Below are positions 41,802 to 51,769 of a stretch of 64,000 nt of DNA, piece after piece. The notes beneath the pieces were generated by a model. It searched no databases. It was not told the DNA's origin and was given only the letters and a program-made list of their open reading frames with translations. Position 1 is the stretch's first letter, and the number at the start of each line of letters is the position of its first letter. Origin of the DNA: Gammaproteobacteria bacterium (GTDB lineage: Bacteria; Pseudomonadota; Gammaproteobacteria; Eutrophobiales; Eutrophobiaceae); NCBI GenBank assembly GCA_028819495.1, contig JAPPLI010000100.1, positions 1 to 64,000 of the forward strand. The letters are read 5' to 3'. Made by a program: the position numbers and the translations under genes.

Positions 41802-44186
41802 TCACTTACGGCGTTTGCGCCCTGCCGGCGCCGCGGCAATCAGATCAAGGCATTCCTGCAGGGTCAGGTCCTGCGCTTCCTTATCCTTCGGTATCCTTGC
41901 ATTCTTTTTCCCATCCGTAATATATGGCCCGTAGCGTCCGTTGAGGACGGAAATGCCTTCTTTTTCAAATACCTTGATGTATTTTGCGGCGTCCGCGGCC
42001 TTCTTCTCCCGCACCAGTTCCTGCGCCCGCGGCAAATCAATCGTATAAGGATCATCCCCCTTTTTCAATGAGACGAACTTGTTGTCATAGCGCACATAAG
42101 GACCGAAGCGGCCGATGTTGACGCTGATCTTCTCGCCCTCTTCGGAAACGCCCAGTTCCCGCGGCAGGTGGAACAGCTCCAGGGCCTGTTCCAGGCTGAT
42201 GGAATCCATGCGCTGGTCAGGCAGCAGGCTGGCAAATTTCGGATCCTCCCCGTCATCCCTGGCGCCGATTTGAACGAACGGCCCGTAGCGTCCCATGCGC
42301 ACCGTCACCGGCCTCCCGGTGGCCGGGTCATTGCCCAGGCTGCGCGGGCTCACCGCTTCACTGCGGCTTACTCCACCCTCCTTGTCCTGCACCCGCGCCG
42401 AGAACGGTTCCCAGAACTCCCTCATCAGCGGGACCCACTCCTTCTCGCCCCTGGAAACGGCATCGAGTTCATCTTCCAGCCTGGCGGTAAAGTCGTAATC
42501 GACATAACTGTCGAAATGCTCGGTCAGGAACCTGTTCACGACTCGCCCCACGTCAGTGGGAACGAAGCGTTTCTTGACCATCTCCACGTATTCGCGGGTG
42601 CGCAGGGTGGAAATGATGGCGGCATAGGTAGAGGGGCGGCCGATGCCGTAATCCTCCAGGGATTTGACCAGGGTCGCCTCGGAATAACGCGGGGGAGGTT
42701 CGGTAAAATGCTGTTCGGGCCGTATTTTCAACAATCCCGCCGCATCACCGGGCTGCATGGGAGGGAGTTTCCTCTCAGTGGCATCATTCCCCTGCCCCGT
42801 TTTGCGATCATCTTCTCCTTCGGTGTAGAGAATCATGAAACCCTTTTCAACCACGGTAGCGCCGTTGGCCCGCATCAGCGCGCCGGGGCCGCATTCCAGG
42901 TCCACCGCGACCGTGTCGATGACGGCCTGGGCCATCTGACTGGCCAGCGCCCGCTTCCAGATCAACTCGTACAGCCGGAACTGCTCTTTCGACAGTTTCG
43001 ACCGAATTTCTTCCGGCACGCGCTGCACGGAAGTCGGCCGGATCGCCTCGTGCGCCTCCTGGGCGTTTTTCGACCTGGTCCGGAACCGGCGCGGGCGTTC
43101 GGGCAGGTACTTTGCGCCGTATTGTTTGTCTATGTACCAGCGCATCTCATTGATCGCATCCGCCGCCAGGCTCACCGAGTCGGTCCTCATGTAGGTGATC
43201 AGGCCGACCGCGCCTGATCCGGTATCTATTCCCTCGTACAATTGTTGCGCCACGCGCATGGTCTGCTGTGCGGTGAACCCGAGCTTGCGCACGGCCTCCT
43301 GCTGCAGCGTGGAGGTGATGAACGGCGGCGCCGGCTGGCGCTTGCGCTGTTTACGGTCAACCTTGCTGACGATCAGCTCGCCCTTGTATTGCGCCTTCTG
43401 GCCGATCCCGGTTGCGTCATTGTTTGGCAACGTAGCGCCCCCCTGTCCGATCTGCGCTGCGGCTTGTTGTTCCAACGCCGCGGAAACCTCCCGCGCCCGT
43501 TGCTCATCCGTGATGCTGAACTGTTCGATCTTCTTATCCCGGAAACGGATCAAGCGGGCGGGAAACGCGGTTCCGGCCCGCTCCAGGTCTGCTTCTATGG
43601 TCCAGTACTCACGGGTCTTGAAGCGTTCGATTTCTTCTTCGCGCTCGACGATCATCCTCAAGGCGGGGCTCTGAACCCGGCCGGCGGAGAGACCCCTGCG
43701 AATCTTCTTCCACAATAACGGGGACAGGTTGAAGCCTACCAGGTAATCCAGGGCGCGCCTTGCCTGCTGGGCGTTGATCAGGTCCCATGAGAGCTCGCCG
43801 GGATTATCGATGGCGCGTAATACCGCGTTCTTCGTGACCTCATGAAACACCACCCGTTTTACTTCCTTGCGCTTGAGCGCGCCGCGCTCCTTGAGCAGTT
43901 CAAACAGGTGCCATGATATGGCTTCACCTTCCCTGTCGGGATCAGTGGCCAGGTAAAGAACGTCGGATTTTTTCAGGGCACGCGCGATCGCGTCCACGGA
44001 ACGGGCATTTTTATCGATGATTTCATAACGCATGGCGAACTCCTTTTCCGGGTCCACCGCGCCGGATTTCGGCAACAGGTCGCGCACGTGGCCATTGGAA
44101 GCCATAACGGTGTATCCGCTACCCAGGTAACGGTTCAAGGTCCTTGCCTTTGCAGGGGATTCAACTATAACTAATGCTTCAGACAT
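41802..44186 (-). CDS. topA: DNA topoisomerase I TopA
   Basis: A 794-residue type IA topoisomerase that relaxes negative supercoils. The TOPRIM part has VIVESPAKARTL and LATDPDREGEA, and the catalytic tyrosine is in GLITYMRTDS. The C-terminus has topoisomerase C-terminal repeat units (VRMGRYGPFVQIG, VNIGRFGPYVRYD, SVLNGRYGPYITDG) and a lysine/arginine-rich tail, rather than the cysteine zinc fingers of E. coli TopA. It sits between purE and dprA with REP1 copies on both sides. Confidence 0.96.
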   Translation of the reverse strand: MSEALVIVESPAKARTLNRYLGSGYTVMASNGHVRDLLPKSGAVDPEKEFAMRYEIIDKNARSVDAIARALKKSDVLYLATDPDREGEAISWHLFELLKERGALKRKEVKRVVFHEVTKNAVLRAIDNPGELSWDLINAQQARRALDYLVGFNLSPLLWKKIRRGLSAGRVQSPALRMIVEREEEIERFKTREYWTIEADLERAGTAFPARLIRFRDKKIEQFSITDEQRAREVSAALEQQAAAQIGQGGATLPNNDATGIGQKAQYKGELIVSKVDRKQRKRQPAPPFITSTLQQEAVRKLGFTAQQTMRVAQQLYEGIDTGSGAVGLITYMRTDSVSLAADAINEMRWYIDKQYGAKYLPERPRRFRTRSKNAQEAHEAIRPTSVQRVPEEIRSKLSKEQFRLYELIWKRALASQMAQAVIDTVAVDLECGPGALMRANGATVVEKGFMILYTEGEDDRKTGQGNDATERKLPPMQPGDAAGLLKIRPEQHFTEPPPRYSEATLVKSLEDYGIGRPSTYAAIISTLRTREYVEMVKKRFVPTDVGRVVNRFLTEHFDSYVDYDFTARLEDELDAVSRGEKEWVPLMREFWEPFSARVQDKEGGVSRSEAVSPRSLGNDPATGRPVTVRMGRYGPFVQIGARDDGEDPKFASLLPDQRMDSISLEQALELFHLPRELGVSEEGEKISVNIGRFGPYVRYDNKFVSLKKGDDPYTIDLPRAQELVREKKAADAAKYIKVFEKEGISVLNGRYGPYITDGKKNARIPKDKEAQDLTLQECLDLIAAAPAGRKRRK

Positions 44187-44217
44187 TTTTATTATTCACA
44201 CTTTGTTATTGATTTAT

Positions 44218-44259
44218 GGGGTCAGAGTAAGAAATTCGAAGAATTTTTACTCTGACCCC
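44218..44259. repeat. REP1 palindrome between dprA and topA
   Basis: A full 42-bp copy with GAAATTCGAAGAATTTTT core, 31 bp upstream of the topA ATG and 26 bp downstream of dprA. Confidence 0.9.
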
Positions 44260-44285
44260 TTTTATCTGCAGCAGGCCGGTTCCGT

Positions 44286-45431
44286 CTATGACGGTTCCCG
44301 TTCCGCACGCATATACAGGCCCGGCGCAACCGCCGTGATCAGCCCTTCCAGTTCCAGGTTCAACAACTTTCCCATAATGTCCTCAATACCGAGTCCGGTC
44401 ATGTCCACAATTTCATCCAGGCCTGTCGGTTCGTACCCTATATTATCAAGCAGCACTTTTTCCCGTTCGTCAAGTGTATTGCTCTTCCCCACCCCGGCTG
44501 AGGCTCCCCCCGAGGATGTCGCTTCAAGGTTGACGCAGCGGCCGAGAACGCCCGCAATATCCTCCACCCGCTCCGCCAGGCCGGCCCCTTCGCGCAACAG
44601 GCCGTGGCAACCCTGTTTCATCGGGTTCCTGATGGAACCCGGCACTGCGAACACCTCCCGGTTCTGTTCCAGGGCATGCCTTGCCGTGCTCAGCGAGCCG
44701 CTCCTGCGGGCCGCCTCAACCACCAGGACCGCTTCACTCAGGCCGCTTATGACCCGGTTGCGGCGCGGGAAATTATGCGGCAGCGGCCGCCAGGACAAGG
44801 GAAATTCGGACACCAGGGCGCCGCTTTCACTGATCTTCTCTGCCAGTCCCGCATTGGACTCCGGATATACGCAATCCAGCCCGCTGCCCAGCACTGCCAC
44901 GGTCCTGCCCTGTTGTCCCAGCGCGCCCCGGTGCGCTTCCGTGTCTATCCCCCGGGCCAGGCCGCTGGTCACCGTAATCCCCTGCCTTGCCAGTTCCCCG
45001 GCAAAATAGCGGGCATCCCTGCGGCCATCCATGGTAGGTTTTCGACTCCCCACAATGGCAACCTGGCAACTTCCCAGGACTTCGGGGTCACCGCGTACGA
45101 ACAGGCCTGGAGGAGGCGCCGCTATCTGTTTCAATATAGCCGGGTAATGTGGACTGTCAAGCGGGACCAGGCGGTAGTCCGGACGTTCCAGGGACCGGAT
45201 TTCGCGCTCGATTTCCTGTGTATCAGGCTCCCGCAGGGCTTTCAGGACCGGCCCCGGCAAGTGGGAACGATTGATTGCCCCTGCCCCGACCGCGTCCAGC
45301 ACGGCCTGAGCAGTCCCGAAACCCGCCAGCAATTGAGACAGGTCATGCTCAGCCGCAGCCGCGGCATGCAAAAGCACCAGCCAGGCATATGTTTGGGAAT
45401 GTTCTGAAGCCCCGTCCTTGACTGTGTTCAC
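44286..45431 (-). CDS. dprA: DNA-processing protein DprA
   Basis: Loads RecA on incoming single-stranded DNA during natural transformation. About 381 residues from GTG 45431, chosen because AGGGAGG precedes it; a short in-frame extension upstream has no ribosome site. The Rossmann-like core shows AIVGSRKPTMDGRRDA, TSGLARGIDTEAHRGAL, GSGLDCVYPESN, PRRNRVISGLSEAVLVVEA and the VPGSIRNPMKQGCHGLLREGA region. A C-terminal winged-helix (DprA-WH) follows. It is divergent from def, the standard arrangement. Confidence 0.94.
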   Translation of the reverse strand: MNTVKDGASEHSQTYAWLVLLHAAAAAEHDLSQLLAGFGTAQAVLDAVGAGAINRSHLPGPVLKALREPDTQEIEREIRSLERPDYRLVPLDSPHYPAILKQIAAPPPGLFVRGDPEVLGSCQVAIVGSRKPTMDGRRDARYFAGELARQGITVTSGLARGIDTEAHRGALGQQGRTVAVLGSGLDCVYPESNAGLAEKISESGALVSEFPLSWRPLPHNFPRRNRVISGLSEAVLVVEAARRSGSLSTARHALEQNREVFAVPGSIRNPMKQGCHGLLREGAGLAERVEDIAGVLGRCVNLEATSSGGASAGVGKSNTLDEREKVLLDNIGYEPTGLDEIVDMTGLGIEDIMGKLLNLELEGLITAVAPGLYMRAEREPS

Positions 45432-45465
45432 CGATATCCTCCCTGACATGTACAATAAAAATCTG

Positions 45466-45507
45466 GGGGTCAGAGTAAAAATTCTTCGAATTTCTTACTC
45501 TGACCCC
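45466..45507. repeat. REP1 palindrome upstream of dprA
   Basis: A full 42-bp copy in plus orientation in the 311-bp divergent dprA/def gap. A second copy with opposite orientation lies at 45623-45664. Between them are only 115 bp of ordinary sequence with no recognisable gene. Confidence 0.9.
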
Positions 45508-45622
45508 TCAAAGTAAGAAATTTCAGCAAATGCCTGCGATGGCATGCAATGTGGAATAGCTGGAAGTGTATCCCCACATCCGCCAGGGAGTCAACGGTAT
45601 ACCACATTGTGAACCAATTCCA

Positions 45623-45664
45623 GGGGTCAGAGTAAGAAATTCGAAGAATTTTTACTCTGACCCC
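45623..45664. repeat. REP1 palindrome upstream of def
   Basis: A full 42-bp copy, inverted relative to the one at 45466. It is 78 bp before the def start. Confidence 0.9.
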
Positions 45665-45742
45665 ATCCATCCACATTGCCCGCGGCACTTTTTTTATGGA
45701 TAATAGTCAAAGGCTTACCCGGTAGAATCAAGCAGGAATCCG

Positions 45743-46249
45743 ATGTCAACATTGACCGTATTACATTTTCCCGACCCCCGGCTGCGTAAGAAGGCCCGTC
45801 CCGTCGCGGCCGTGGACGCGCAGGTCAGACAACTCTCTCGGGATATGCTGGAAACCATGTACGCGGAAAACGGCATCGGCCTGGCCGCCACCCAGGTGAA
45901 CGTACAGCAGCGGGTCGTGGTCATGGACCTCTCGGAAGAGAAAAACGAACCCGTAACCCTGGTCAACCCGGAAATCATGCAAGAAACCGGCACGGAGGAA
46001 ATGGAGGAAGGCTGCCTTTCGGTGCCCGGATTTACCGACCTGGTGCAACGGGCGGAAAAAATCTCCTACCGTTACCTCGACCTGGACGGTCAGGAAATCG
46101 AAGCGGAAGCCGACGGGTTGCGCGCAGTCTGCATCCAGCATGAAATCGATCATCTTGACGGAAAACTGTTCATCGATTACCTGTCCCCGATAAAACGGCA
46201 ACGGGTGCGCAAGAAAATAGCGAAGCAGAACAAGATCCGCGCCTTGTGA
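45743..46249 (+). CDS. def: Peptide deformylase
   Basis: A 168-residue iron/zinc hydrolase that removes the formyl group from new proteins. All three motifs are intact: [17 protein letters not shown] and [11 protein letters not shown]. Start at ATG 45743. Its stop overlaps the GTG of fmt in GTGA. The gene order def-fmt-rsmB is the classic one. Confidence 0.97.
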   Translation: MSTLTVLHFPDPRLRKKARPVAAVDAQVRQLSRDMLETMYAENGIGLAATQVNVQQRVVVMDLSEEKNEPVTLVNPEIMQETGTEEMEEGCLSVPGFTDLVQRAEKISYRYLDLDGQEIEAEADGLRAVCIQHEIDHLDGKLFIDYLSPIKRQRVRKKIAKQNKIRAL

Positions 46250-47172
46250 ACCTCTCCTTTGCCGGCACGCCTGAACTCGCGGCAGTCATTCTGGGCGCGC
46301 TGATCGAGACCCCGCAGCACCGAATCCGGCATGTTTACACCCAACCCGACCGGCCCGCGGGGCGCGGCAGGAAGAACCGTCCGAGTCCGGTCAAACAACT
46401 CGCTCAGCGGTTCGCTATTCCCGTCAAACAGCCCGCGAGCGCTGCTGAACTCGCACGGGACGCCGACCTGGCCGGCATCGATGCCTTGATAGTCGTCGCC
46501 TACGGCCTGATCCTGCCCGCACAGGTACTGTCCCGGCCCAGCTACGGTTGTATTAACGTGCACGCTTCCCTGCTGCCCAGGTGGCGCGGCGCGGCGCCGA
46601 TCCAGCGGGCGATCCAGGCGGGTGATAGTGAAACCGGGATTTCAATCATGGTCATGGACCGCGGCATCGACACCGGCAGGATCCTGCTGCGGAAGGCCTG
46701 TGCCATCGGCAAGGCCGATACCGCCCTGTCCCTGTCGGAACGGCTGGCGTTGCTGGGCGCCGAGTGCCTGCCCGAAGCCCTGGCAGGACTGGCGGATGGT
46801 TCCATTGACCCGGTGAACCAGGATGACGAGAAAGCGATCTACGCGCACAAGGTCACTAAACAGGAGGCGGAAATCGACTGGAATGCAGGTGCGGAACAAA
46901 TCGAAAGAAGCATCCGCGCGTTCAACCCGGCGCCGGTTGCGCACACCTGCCTGAACGATGTGAAGATACGGGTCTGGGAAGCCCGGACACTGGACGCCGT
47001 CGCGGACCGCTGCAATCCCGGAAATGTCATAAGTTACGGACCGGAAGGACTCGATGTCTGCACCGGAAGCGGGGTCCTGCGTATCCTCGCCCTGCAACTG
47101 GAGGGAAAGAAGAAACAGGCCATAAGGGAGATCCACAACGGTTATCCCGGCCTTTTCGTTCCACGGCAATGA
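46246..47172 (+). CDS. fmt: Methionyl-tRNA formyltransferase
   Basis: Formylates Met-tRNA(fMet) with 10-formyltetrahydrofolate for translation initiation. The 308-residue frame begins with GTG overlapping the def stop. [13 protein letters not shown] and [20 protein letters not shown] (with the SLLPxxRG catalytic loop) are in the N-terminal domain, and a C-terminal OB-like domain follows. The stop overlaps an ATG that begins a 20-codon duplicated rsmB start. Confidence 0.96.
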   Translation: MNLSFAGTPELAAVILGALIETPQHRIRHVYTQPDRPAGRGRKNRPSPVKQLAQRFAIPVKQPASAAELARDADLAGIDALIVVAYGLILPAQVLSRPSYGCINVHASLLPRWRGAAPIQRAIQAGDSETGISIMVMDRGIDTGRILLRKACAIGKADTALSLSERLALLGAECLPEALAGLADGSIDPVNQDDEKAIYAHKVTKQEAEIDWNAGAEQIERSIRAFNPAPVAHTCLNDVKIRVWEARTLDAVADRCNPGNVISYGPEGLDVCTGSGVLRILALQLEGKKKQAIREIHNGYPGLFVPRQ

Positions 47173-47231
47173 ACCTGCGCGCGTGCTGCAAAGCGGGGAC
47201 GGATTTAAAATCCGTCCCCAGACAACAATGA
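47169..47231 (+). other. 20-codon mini-frame at a duplicated rsmB start
   Basis: It begins at an ATG overlapping the fmt stop (ATGA), reads [10 protein letters not shown] then residues TDLKSVPRQQ encoded by a REP2 palindrome, and ends at a TGA that overlaps the rsmB ATG (ATGA). Its first 25 bp (47169-47193) are an imperfect copy of rsmB 47228-47254. It would keep fmt and rsmB translation coupled. Whether it is made is unknown. Confidence 0.6.
47195..47219. repeat. REP2 palindrome at the fmt-rsmB junction
   Basis: A perfect 25-bp palindrome (12-bp arms GGGGACGGATTT around A) between two copies of the rsmB start. Confidence 0.88.
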
Positions 47232-48529
47232 ACCTCCGGGCCCGCGCTGCAAAGACCATCTGCCGGGTCGTGGATGCCGGGCTGACCCTGGATGCGGCCC
47301 TGGTACAAAGCCTGCATGGTGTCGAACGCGCCGCTGACCGCGGCTTCATCAAGGAACTGTGTTTCGGGACGCTGCGCTGGTTCGATCAACTGGAATTCCT
47401 GCTCGCCCGCTACCTGGACAGACCGCTCAAACAGAGAGATGGCGATATCGGCATGCTCATCTTGGTCGGCTTGTACCAGTTGCACCACCTGGGCACGCCC
47501 CCCCACGCGGCGATCTCGGAAACGGTGGAGGCAACCGTGGAACTGGACAAGGCCTGGGCAAAGCCGCTGGTCAACGCGGTGCTGAGGCGCTCACAGCGCG
47601 AATATCAACAGAGCAAACCGGAACCGGACCGCCACCCCGGCGCGCATTATTCCCACCCTGCCTGGCTGCTTGACAGGATCAGGTCCGACTGGCCGGAACA
47701 ATGGCAAACCATACTGGAAGCCAATAACAAGCGTCCTCCCCAGCACCTGCGGGTCAACCTCCTGCGTAGCGCCAGGGACAGCTACCTTGAAGAGTTGGAG
47801 CGGACCGGCATCCGGGCGCAACCACTGGATTTGACGCCCTGCGGGTTCCATGTGACGGAGCCGGTCGACGTCAACGATCTGCCTGGTTTCGGGGACGGGT
47901 ACGTATCCGTGCAGGATGCCGGCGCGCAGTTGGCCGCCGGCCTGCTGGACCTGCAGCCCGGACACCTGGTACTGGACGCCTGCGCCGCGCCCGGCGGGAA
48001 AACGGCCCACATCCGCGAAACCCAACCGCAGATCGCGGGGATAACGGCCCTGGACGCCGATGAAAAACGTCTCACACTATTGCGCGACACCCTGTCCAGG
48101 CTGGCGCTGGATGCAACCGTCATCCGGGCCGACGCCGCCAAAACGGACACCTGGTGGGACGGGCGCCCGTTTGACCGCATCCTGCTCGACGCGCCGTGCA
48201 GCGCCACCGGGGTCATCCGCCGCCATCCCGACATCAAGCGCCTGAAACTCCCGGAGCAGGTCCCTGCCCTGCAAGCCAGCCAGGCAGAACTACTGGCAGC
48301 CCTGTGGCCGTTGCTGAAACCCGGCGGCAGGTTGCTGTATTCAACCTGCTCCGTGGTGCGAGATGAAAACGACCGGGTAATCGAAACATTCCTGGGCAAC
48401 CACCCTTCGGCCAGAGCCGAAGCGATCCAAGCAGGATGGGGAATTGCTGCGGAGTACGGCCTGCAACTGCTGCCCGGCATGGATGACACGGACGGGTTTT
48501 ATTATGCGGTATTGACCAAAGCGAGTTGA
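47228..48529 (+). CDS. rsmB: 16S rRNA m5C967 methyltransferase RsmB
   Basis: A 433-residue SAM-dependent methyltransferase of cytosine 967. The N-terminal NusB-like RNA-binding domain (MNLRARAAKTICRVVDAG...) precedes the catalytic domain, with SAM motif DACAAPGGKTAHI, a DAPCSATGVIRRHPDIK motif with the first catalytic cysteine, and LLYSTCSVVRDEN with the second. ATG 47228 is chosen because it matches the family's N-terminus. The first copy of that start is 59 bp upstream and truncated by a REP2 palindrome. Confidence 0.94.
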   Translation: MNLRARAAKTICRVVDAGLTLDAALVQSLHGVERAADRGFIKELCFGTLRWFDQLEFLLARYLDRPLKQRDGDIGMLILVGLYQLHHLGTPPHAAISETVEATVELDKAWAKPLVNAVLRRSQREYQQSKPEPDRHPGAHYSHPAWLLDRIRSDWPEQWQTILEANNKRPPQHLRVNLLRSARDSYLEELERTGIRAQPLDLTPCGFHVTEPVDVNDLPGFGDGYVSVQDAGAQLAAGLLDLQPGHLVLDACAAPGGKTAHIRETQPQIAGITALDADEKRLTLLRDTLSRLALDATVIRADAAKTDTWWDGRPFDRILLDAPCSATGVIRRHPDIKRLKLPEQVPALQASQAELLAALWPLLKPGGRLLYSTCSVVRDENDRVIETFLGNHPSARAEAIQAGWGIAAEYGLQLLPGMDDTDGFYYAVLTKAS

Positions 48530-48547
48530 CGCATGATTATAATAGAT

Positions 48548-48590
48548 GGGGTCAGAGTAAAAATTCTGGCGAATTTCTTACTCTGACCCC
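48548..48590. repeat. REP1 palindrome after rsmB
   Basis: A 43-bp copy with core AAATTCTGGCGAATTT, a hybrid of the two subtypes, 19 bp after the rsmB stop. Confidence 0.9.
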
Positions 48591-48649
48591 GGAGTTAATG
48601 TGCCTGGATATAATAACCCCATGATTTATCACTTCCTTAACCGGACTGC

Positions 48650-49432
48650 ATGATCTCAAAAGACTCAAAGGATTTTATCGGTTCAATCGAACGGTGCATG
48701 GAGGTTATCAGGGCGTTTGATGCCGATGATGTTGAAATGGCGCCGGCGGACGTGGCTGCGAAAACCGGCCTCACCCGGGCGACGGCCAGGCGCATACTGT
48801 TGACATTGACCACCCTGGGTTACGTCGCCAGTGACGGCAAGTGGTTCCGGTTATCGCCGAAAATTCTCGACCTGGGTTTTTCCTACCTGACTTCCATGCA
48901 GATTGGCCAGGTTATCCAGCCAGTCATCAATGCCGCAAGCAGGAAGGTTGGCGAAACATGCGCGCTCTCGGTATTGCAGGAAGATGATATCGTCAGTATA
49001 GCCCACAGTTCGTTCGACCGGTTCGACCAAGTGACATTTTACCCCGGCACACACCTGCCAGCCTGTGTCTCGGCAGCGGGAAGGGTGATACTGGCCCATC
49101 ATAAGTCGGAAAGACTCGATACCTATCTCAGGAATCTCAAGCTGAAACGTTACACATCGAACACGATCACTACTAAAGCGTATTTGAGAAAAGAACTGGA
49201 AAAAATAAGGCAGCAAGGGTATGCCCGTGTCGACGGAGAACTCGAAGTAGGGCTGTATACTCTTGCAGCGCCGATATTCAATGATGAAAAAACTCCCGTT
49301 GCCGCAGTCACTTTCGGTGGCAATGTCGCACGTATCAATGACCGGAATATCGAAAAAGAATTCCTGCCGGAATTATTCGGCGTTGCGAAGAGGATTGGTC
49401 AGCTACTGCCTGACAAGCATCCGATTTTTTGA
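48650..49432 (+). CDS. IclR-family transcriptional regulator
   Basis: A 260-residue regulator. The N-terminal winged helix is GSIERCMEVIRAF, then ADVAAKTGLTRATARRILLTL; the C-terminal IclR ligand domain follows with GLYTLAAPIFND. Its look is closest to the PcaR/PobR subgroup, which responds to aromatic acids. The MFS gene follows with overlapping stop and start (TTGA), so they form an operon. It probably controls the convergent amine/Rieske operon as well; that is inference. Confidence 0.9.
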   Translation: MISKDSKDFIGSIERCMEVIRAFDADDVEMAPADVAAKTGLTRATARRILLTLTTLGYVASDGKWFRLSPKILDLGFSYLTSMQIGQVIQPVINAASRKVGETCALSVLQEDDIVSIAHSSFDRFDQVTFYPGTHLPACVSAAGRVILAHHKSERLDTYLRNLKLKRYTSNTITTKAYLRKELEKIRQQGYARVDGELEVGLYTLAAPIFNDEKTPVAAVTFGGNVARINDRNIEKEFLPELFGVAKRIGQLLPDKHPIF

Positions 49433-50580
49433 TATCAATTTTGAAAATACAAATTAACAGGTTGTTTCTTGCCGTCAGCGCCGGCAAGTTCGTCAGTGTC
49501 GTCGGTCTGTTGATTATGCCGGTACAGGTCGGCGCCATGCTGGATGGCCTGCGACTGGGTGAGGCAGCCGTCGGTTTTCTTGCGACGATGGAATTTTCCG
49601 CGCTCGGCGCCGGCCTCATATTTGTCGCGATGAACCCTCTGAAAACCTCAGCCATGAGATACGCGTTGATTGGCGTAGCATTGATAGTTGCAGGCCAGAT
49701 CGCATCCGCGCTGATTACATCATATGGCGTCCTGACGGCGCTACGATTTATCGTGGGCTTCGGAGCCGGCCTGGCCAATGCGGCTGCAACGGTTACCATT
49801 GCGGCGAATTTCAAGGAACCGGAACGAACCGCCGGCTATGCGTTCGGACTGGTCTACCTGGTGGGCGGGGCGCTCTATCTCGCTTCGCCCTATATGACCG
49901 GATACGGCTACCATAAAGGCGTTTTCCTCAGTTTGGCCGCCGTCGTACTGGTATTCACACCATTGCTGTTTGCCTTGCCTGACACGCCGCTGCAGAAGAA
50001 AAAAAGAGACGTTGCCGGGAAGGACGCCATATTAAGCACTGCTGCCTTTTTACTGTTTACCGCCGAGATTTTCCTGATGATCGGAATGGGCGCGGCCTGG
50101 GCATTCGGCGAGCGTATGGGATTGGCAGTTAATTTAACACCACAGGAGATTGGATTTTATTTTGCCTGCACCATGATTGCATCGATCATCGGTTCATTGT
50201 GCGCAGGCTGGTTGGGCACGCGCTTCGGCAGAACCCTGCCTTTCGTAGTCTGTACTGTACTGGTGGCTATCTGCTGCTATTTCATGGCCAATCCCGGCAT
50301 TGCCATTGTCTATGTAATCTGCCTGCTGAGTTTTCAGGTGTTCCAGGCGGTGTTCATACCGTTTTTAATCGGCACGGGCGCGGCCCTGGAAAGCAGCGGG
50401 CGCCTGTCCGCGGCTGTGGTCGCGGTCGAAATCTTCAGTTTCGGCGCCGGCGGGTTCGCAGGCGGCACGGTAGTCGAAACATTCGGCTTGGCGGCGGTCG
50501 GCTGGCTGGCGCTTCTGGGCGGAGCAATCGCCATTCCCCTCCTTATCGCGGTTTGCCTGCCCCTGGATCGGCGCGCCTGA
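49429..50580 (+). CDS. MFS transporter
   Basis: A 383-residue membrane protein with about 12 hydrophobic segments (for example GLLIMPVQVGAMLDGL, YALIGVALIVAGQIASALI, LTALRFIVGFGAGLANAAA). The start is a TTG overlapping the IclR stop, and a downstream start is possible. The substrate is unknown. It ends tail-to-tail with the next MFS gene, overlapping it by 38 bp. Confidence 0.82.
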   Translation: MISILKIQINRLFLAVSAGKFVSVVGLLIMPVQVGAMLDGLRLGEAAVGFLATMEFSALGAGLIFVAMNPLKTSAMRYALIGVALIVAGQIASALITSYGVLTALRFIVGFGAGLANAAATVTIAANFKEPERTAGYAFGLVYLVGGALYLASPYMTGYGYHKGVFLSLAAVVLVFTPLLFALPDTPLQKKKRDVAGKDAILSTAAFLLFTAEIFLMIGMGAAWAFGERMGLAVNLTPQEIGFYFACTMIASIIGSLCAGWLGTRFGRTLPFVVCTVLVAICCYFMANPGIAIVYVICLLSFQVFQAVFIPFLIGTGAALESSGRLSAAVVAVEIFSFGAGGFAGGTVVETFGLAAVGWLALLGGAIAIPLLIAVCLPLDRRA

Positions 50581-51757
50581 TTCGTGATTGCCTGTACATG
50601 CCTGCAAACAGCATATAACTGAATGACAACAGGAACAGGCTGATATAGATAACATTGGCGTATTGATTATCGACGATGACCAGTCCCGCCAAAACCGGCC
50701 CTGCTGCAATACCGATACCCTGCAGGAAAGGCAACAGAACAACAATACGGCCGTCCCGATCAAAACTGGCTATCCAGCCGTTCTGGAATGGGATAACGAA
50801 ACTGTAAAAGAAATTGTAGACGCATAGTGCCACCAGGTAGGTTGTGGCTGCCGGATGCCGGCCAATAGTGAAAATGGCGATGAATAAACACACATAACCG
50901 AATGAGATGGGCACGATGCGTTTCATCCTGCCTGCCAGCCACGCGGGAACCAGGGCGCCGGCAAAACTGAACAGCAGGGAGACAGACAGGGTTATCGCGA
51001 TAAAGTCCGTGGCAAACCCTTCGGCATCCCCAAGTCGTTCCATGAACGACCAGATGCTGTTCATGGATGCAAAGAATAATCCGACTGCAAGCAAGCCATA
51101 CAGGACAGTACGGTCCGTCACGGCAGACGGTTTACTCAACTGCTTGTCGCTGCGGGTGTTTCCCGTTAAAGGATTTGAGCGCGGTATGGCATGGTAGCAA
51201 ATCACAGGTAAAAGAGCCACCAACCCGGTCATGATGAAAACCGGCGCCGCGCCCCATGTCATCCACAGCCAGGACGCGCCATTCAGGCACAGCGCGCCGA
51301 CAAATACCTGCAGCGCCATGGCATAGGCGAACTCCCGGTCCGGATTCACGGACGCACTGATGGTGGCATACATGAATGCAACCATCGTTCCCGCGCCCAG
51401 TCCGGCCATATAACGATATGCCAGTAACGCTTCAAAACTTTCGACCATACCACAAAGCAGGTTGGGAATGACGGTCAACAGCACGGCGAAAGGGAAAACC
51501 CGGCGCCAATAGCAGCGGTGTATCCAGTAGCGGGCGCTGAACGCGGCAATGGTGTTCGCTGTCATATCCGCAGATAACAACATGCCTGTCTGTCTGCTGC
51601 TAAACCCAAATGTTTCGGTAAAAATACCGGCCAGGATGGGCAATAAATAGTAGATTGCGAGACTGGTCGCAAAAATCAGGTAAGTCAGCCAACGCGTCGC
51701 AGTCGCGCTGACATCAACAGGTTCCGTGTCGTGATAGTCTTCGGGGAGAAAAATCAA
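50543..51757 (-). CDS. MFS transporter of the Rieske operon
   Basis: A 404-residue transporter with 12 predicted hydrophobic stretches. Characteristic segments are YLLPILAGIFTETFGF, AYRYMAGLGAGTMVAFMYA and ILAGLVIVDN-like tail parts. It begins 12 bp after the Rieske oxygenase stop, so it is the last gene of a five-gene operon. A second MFS protein lies convergent to it. The two may move substrate and product of the same pathway. Confidence 0.85.
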   Translation of the reverse strand: MIFLPEDYHDTEPVDVSATATRWLTYLIFATSLAIYYLLPILAGIFTETFGFSSRQTGMLLSADMTANTIAAFSARYWIHRCYWRRVFPFAVLLTVIPNLLCGMVESFEALLAYRYMAGLGAGTMVAFMYATISASVNPDREFAYAMALQVFVGALCLNGASWLWMTWGAAPVFIMTGLVALLPVICYHAIPRSNPLTGNTRSDKQLSKPSAVTDRTVLYGLLAVGLFFASMNSIWSFMERLGDAEGFATDFIAITLSVSLLFSFAGALVPAWLAGRMKRIVPISFGYVCLFIAIFTIGRHPAATTYLVALCVYNFFYSFVIPFQNGWIASFDRDGRIVVLLPFLQGIGIAAGPVLAGLVIVDNQYANVIYISLFLLSFSYMLFAGMYRQSRIRRADPGAGKPR

Positions 51758-51769
51758 ACGATACTTCCC

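Noticed and set aside
16717..48590. A CRISPR array suggested by many equal-length repeats
   Set aside because: The copies are dispersed in single or double form across many kilobases, each a palindrome in an intergenic gap, with no regular spacers and no cas genes.
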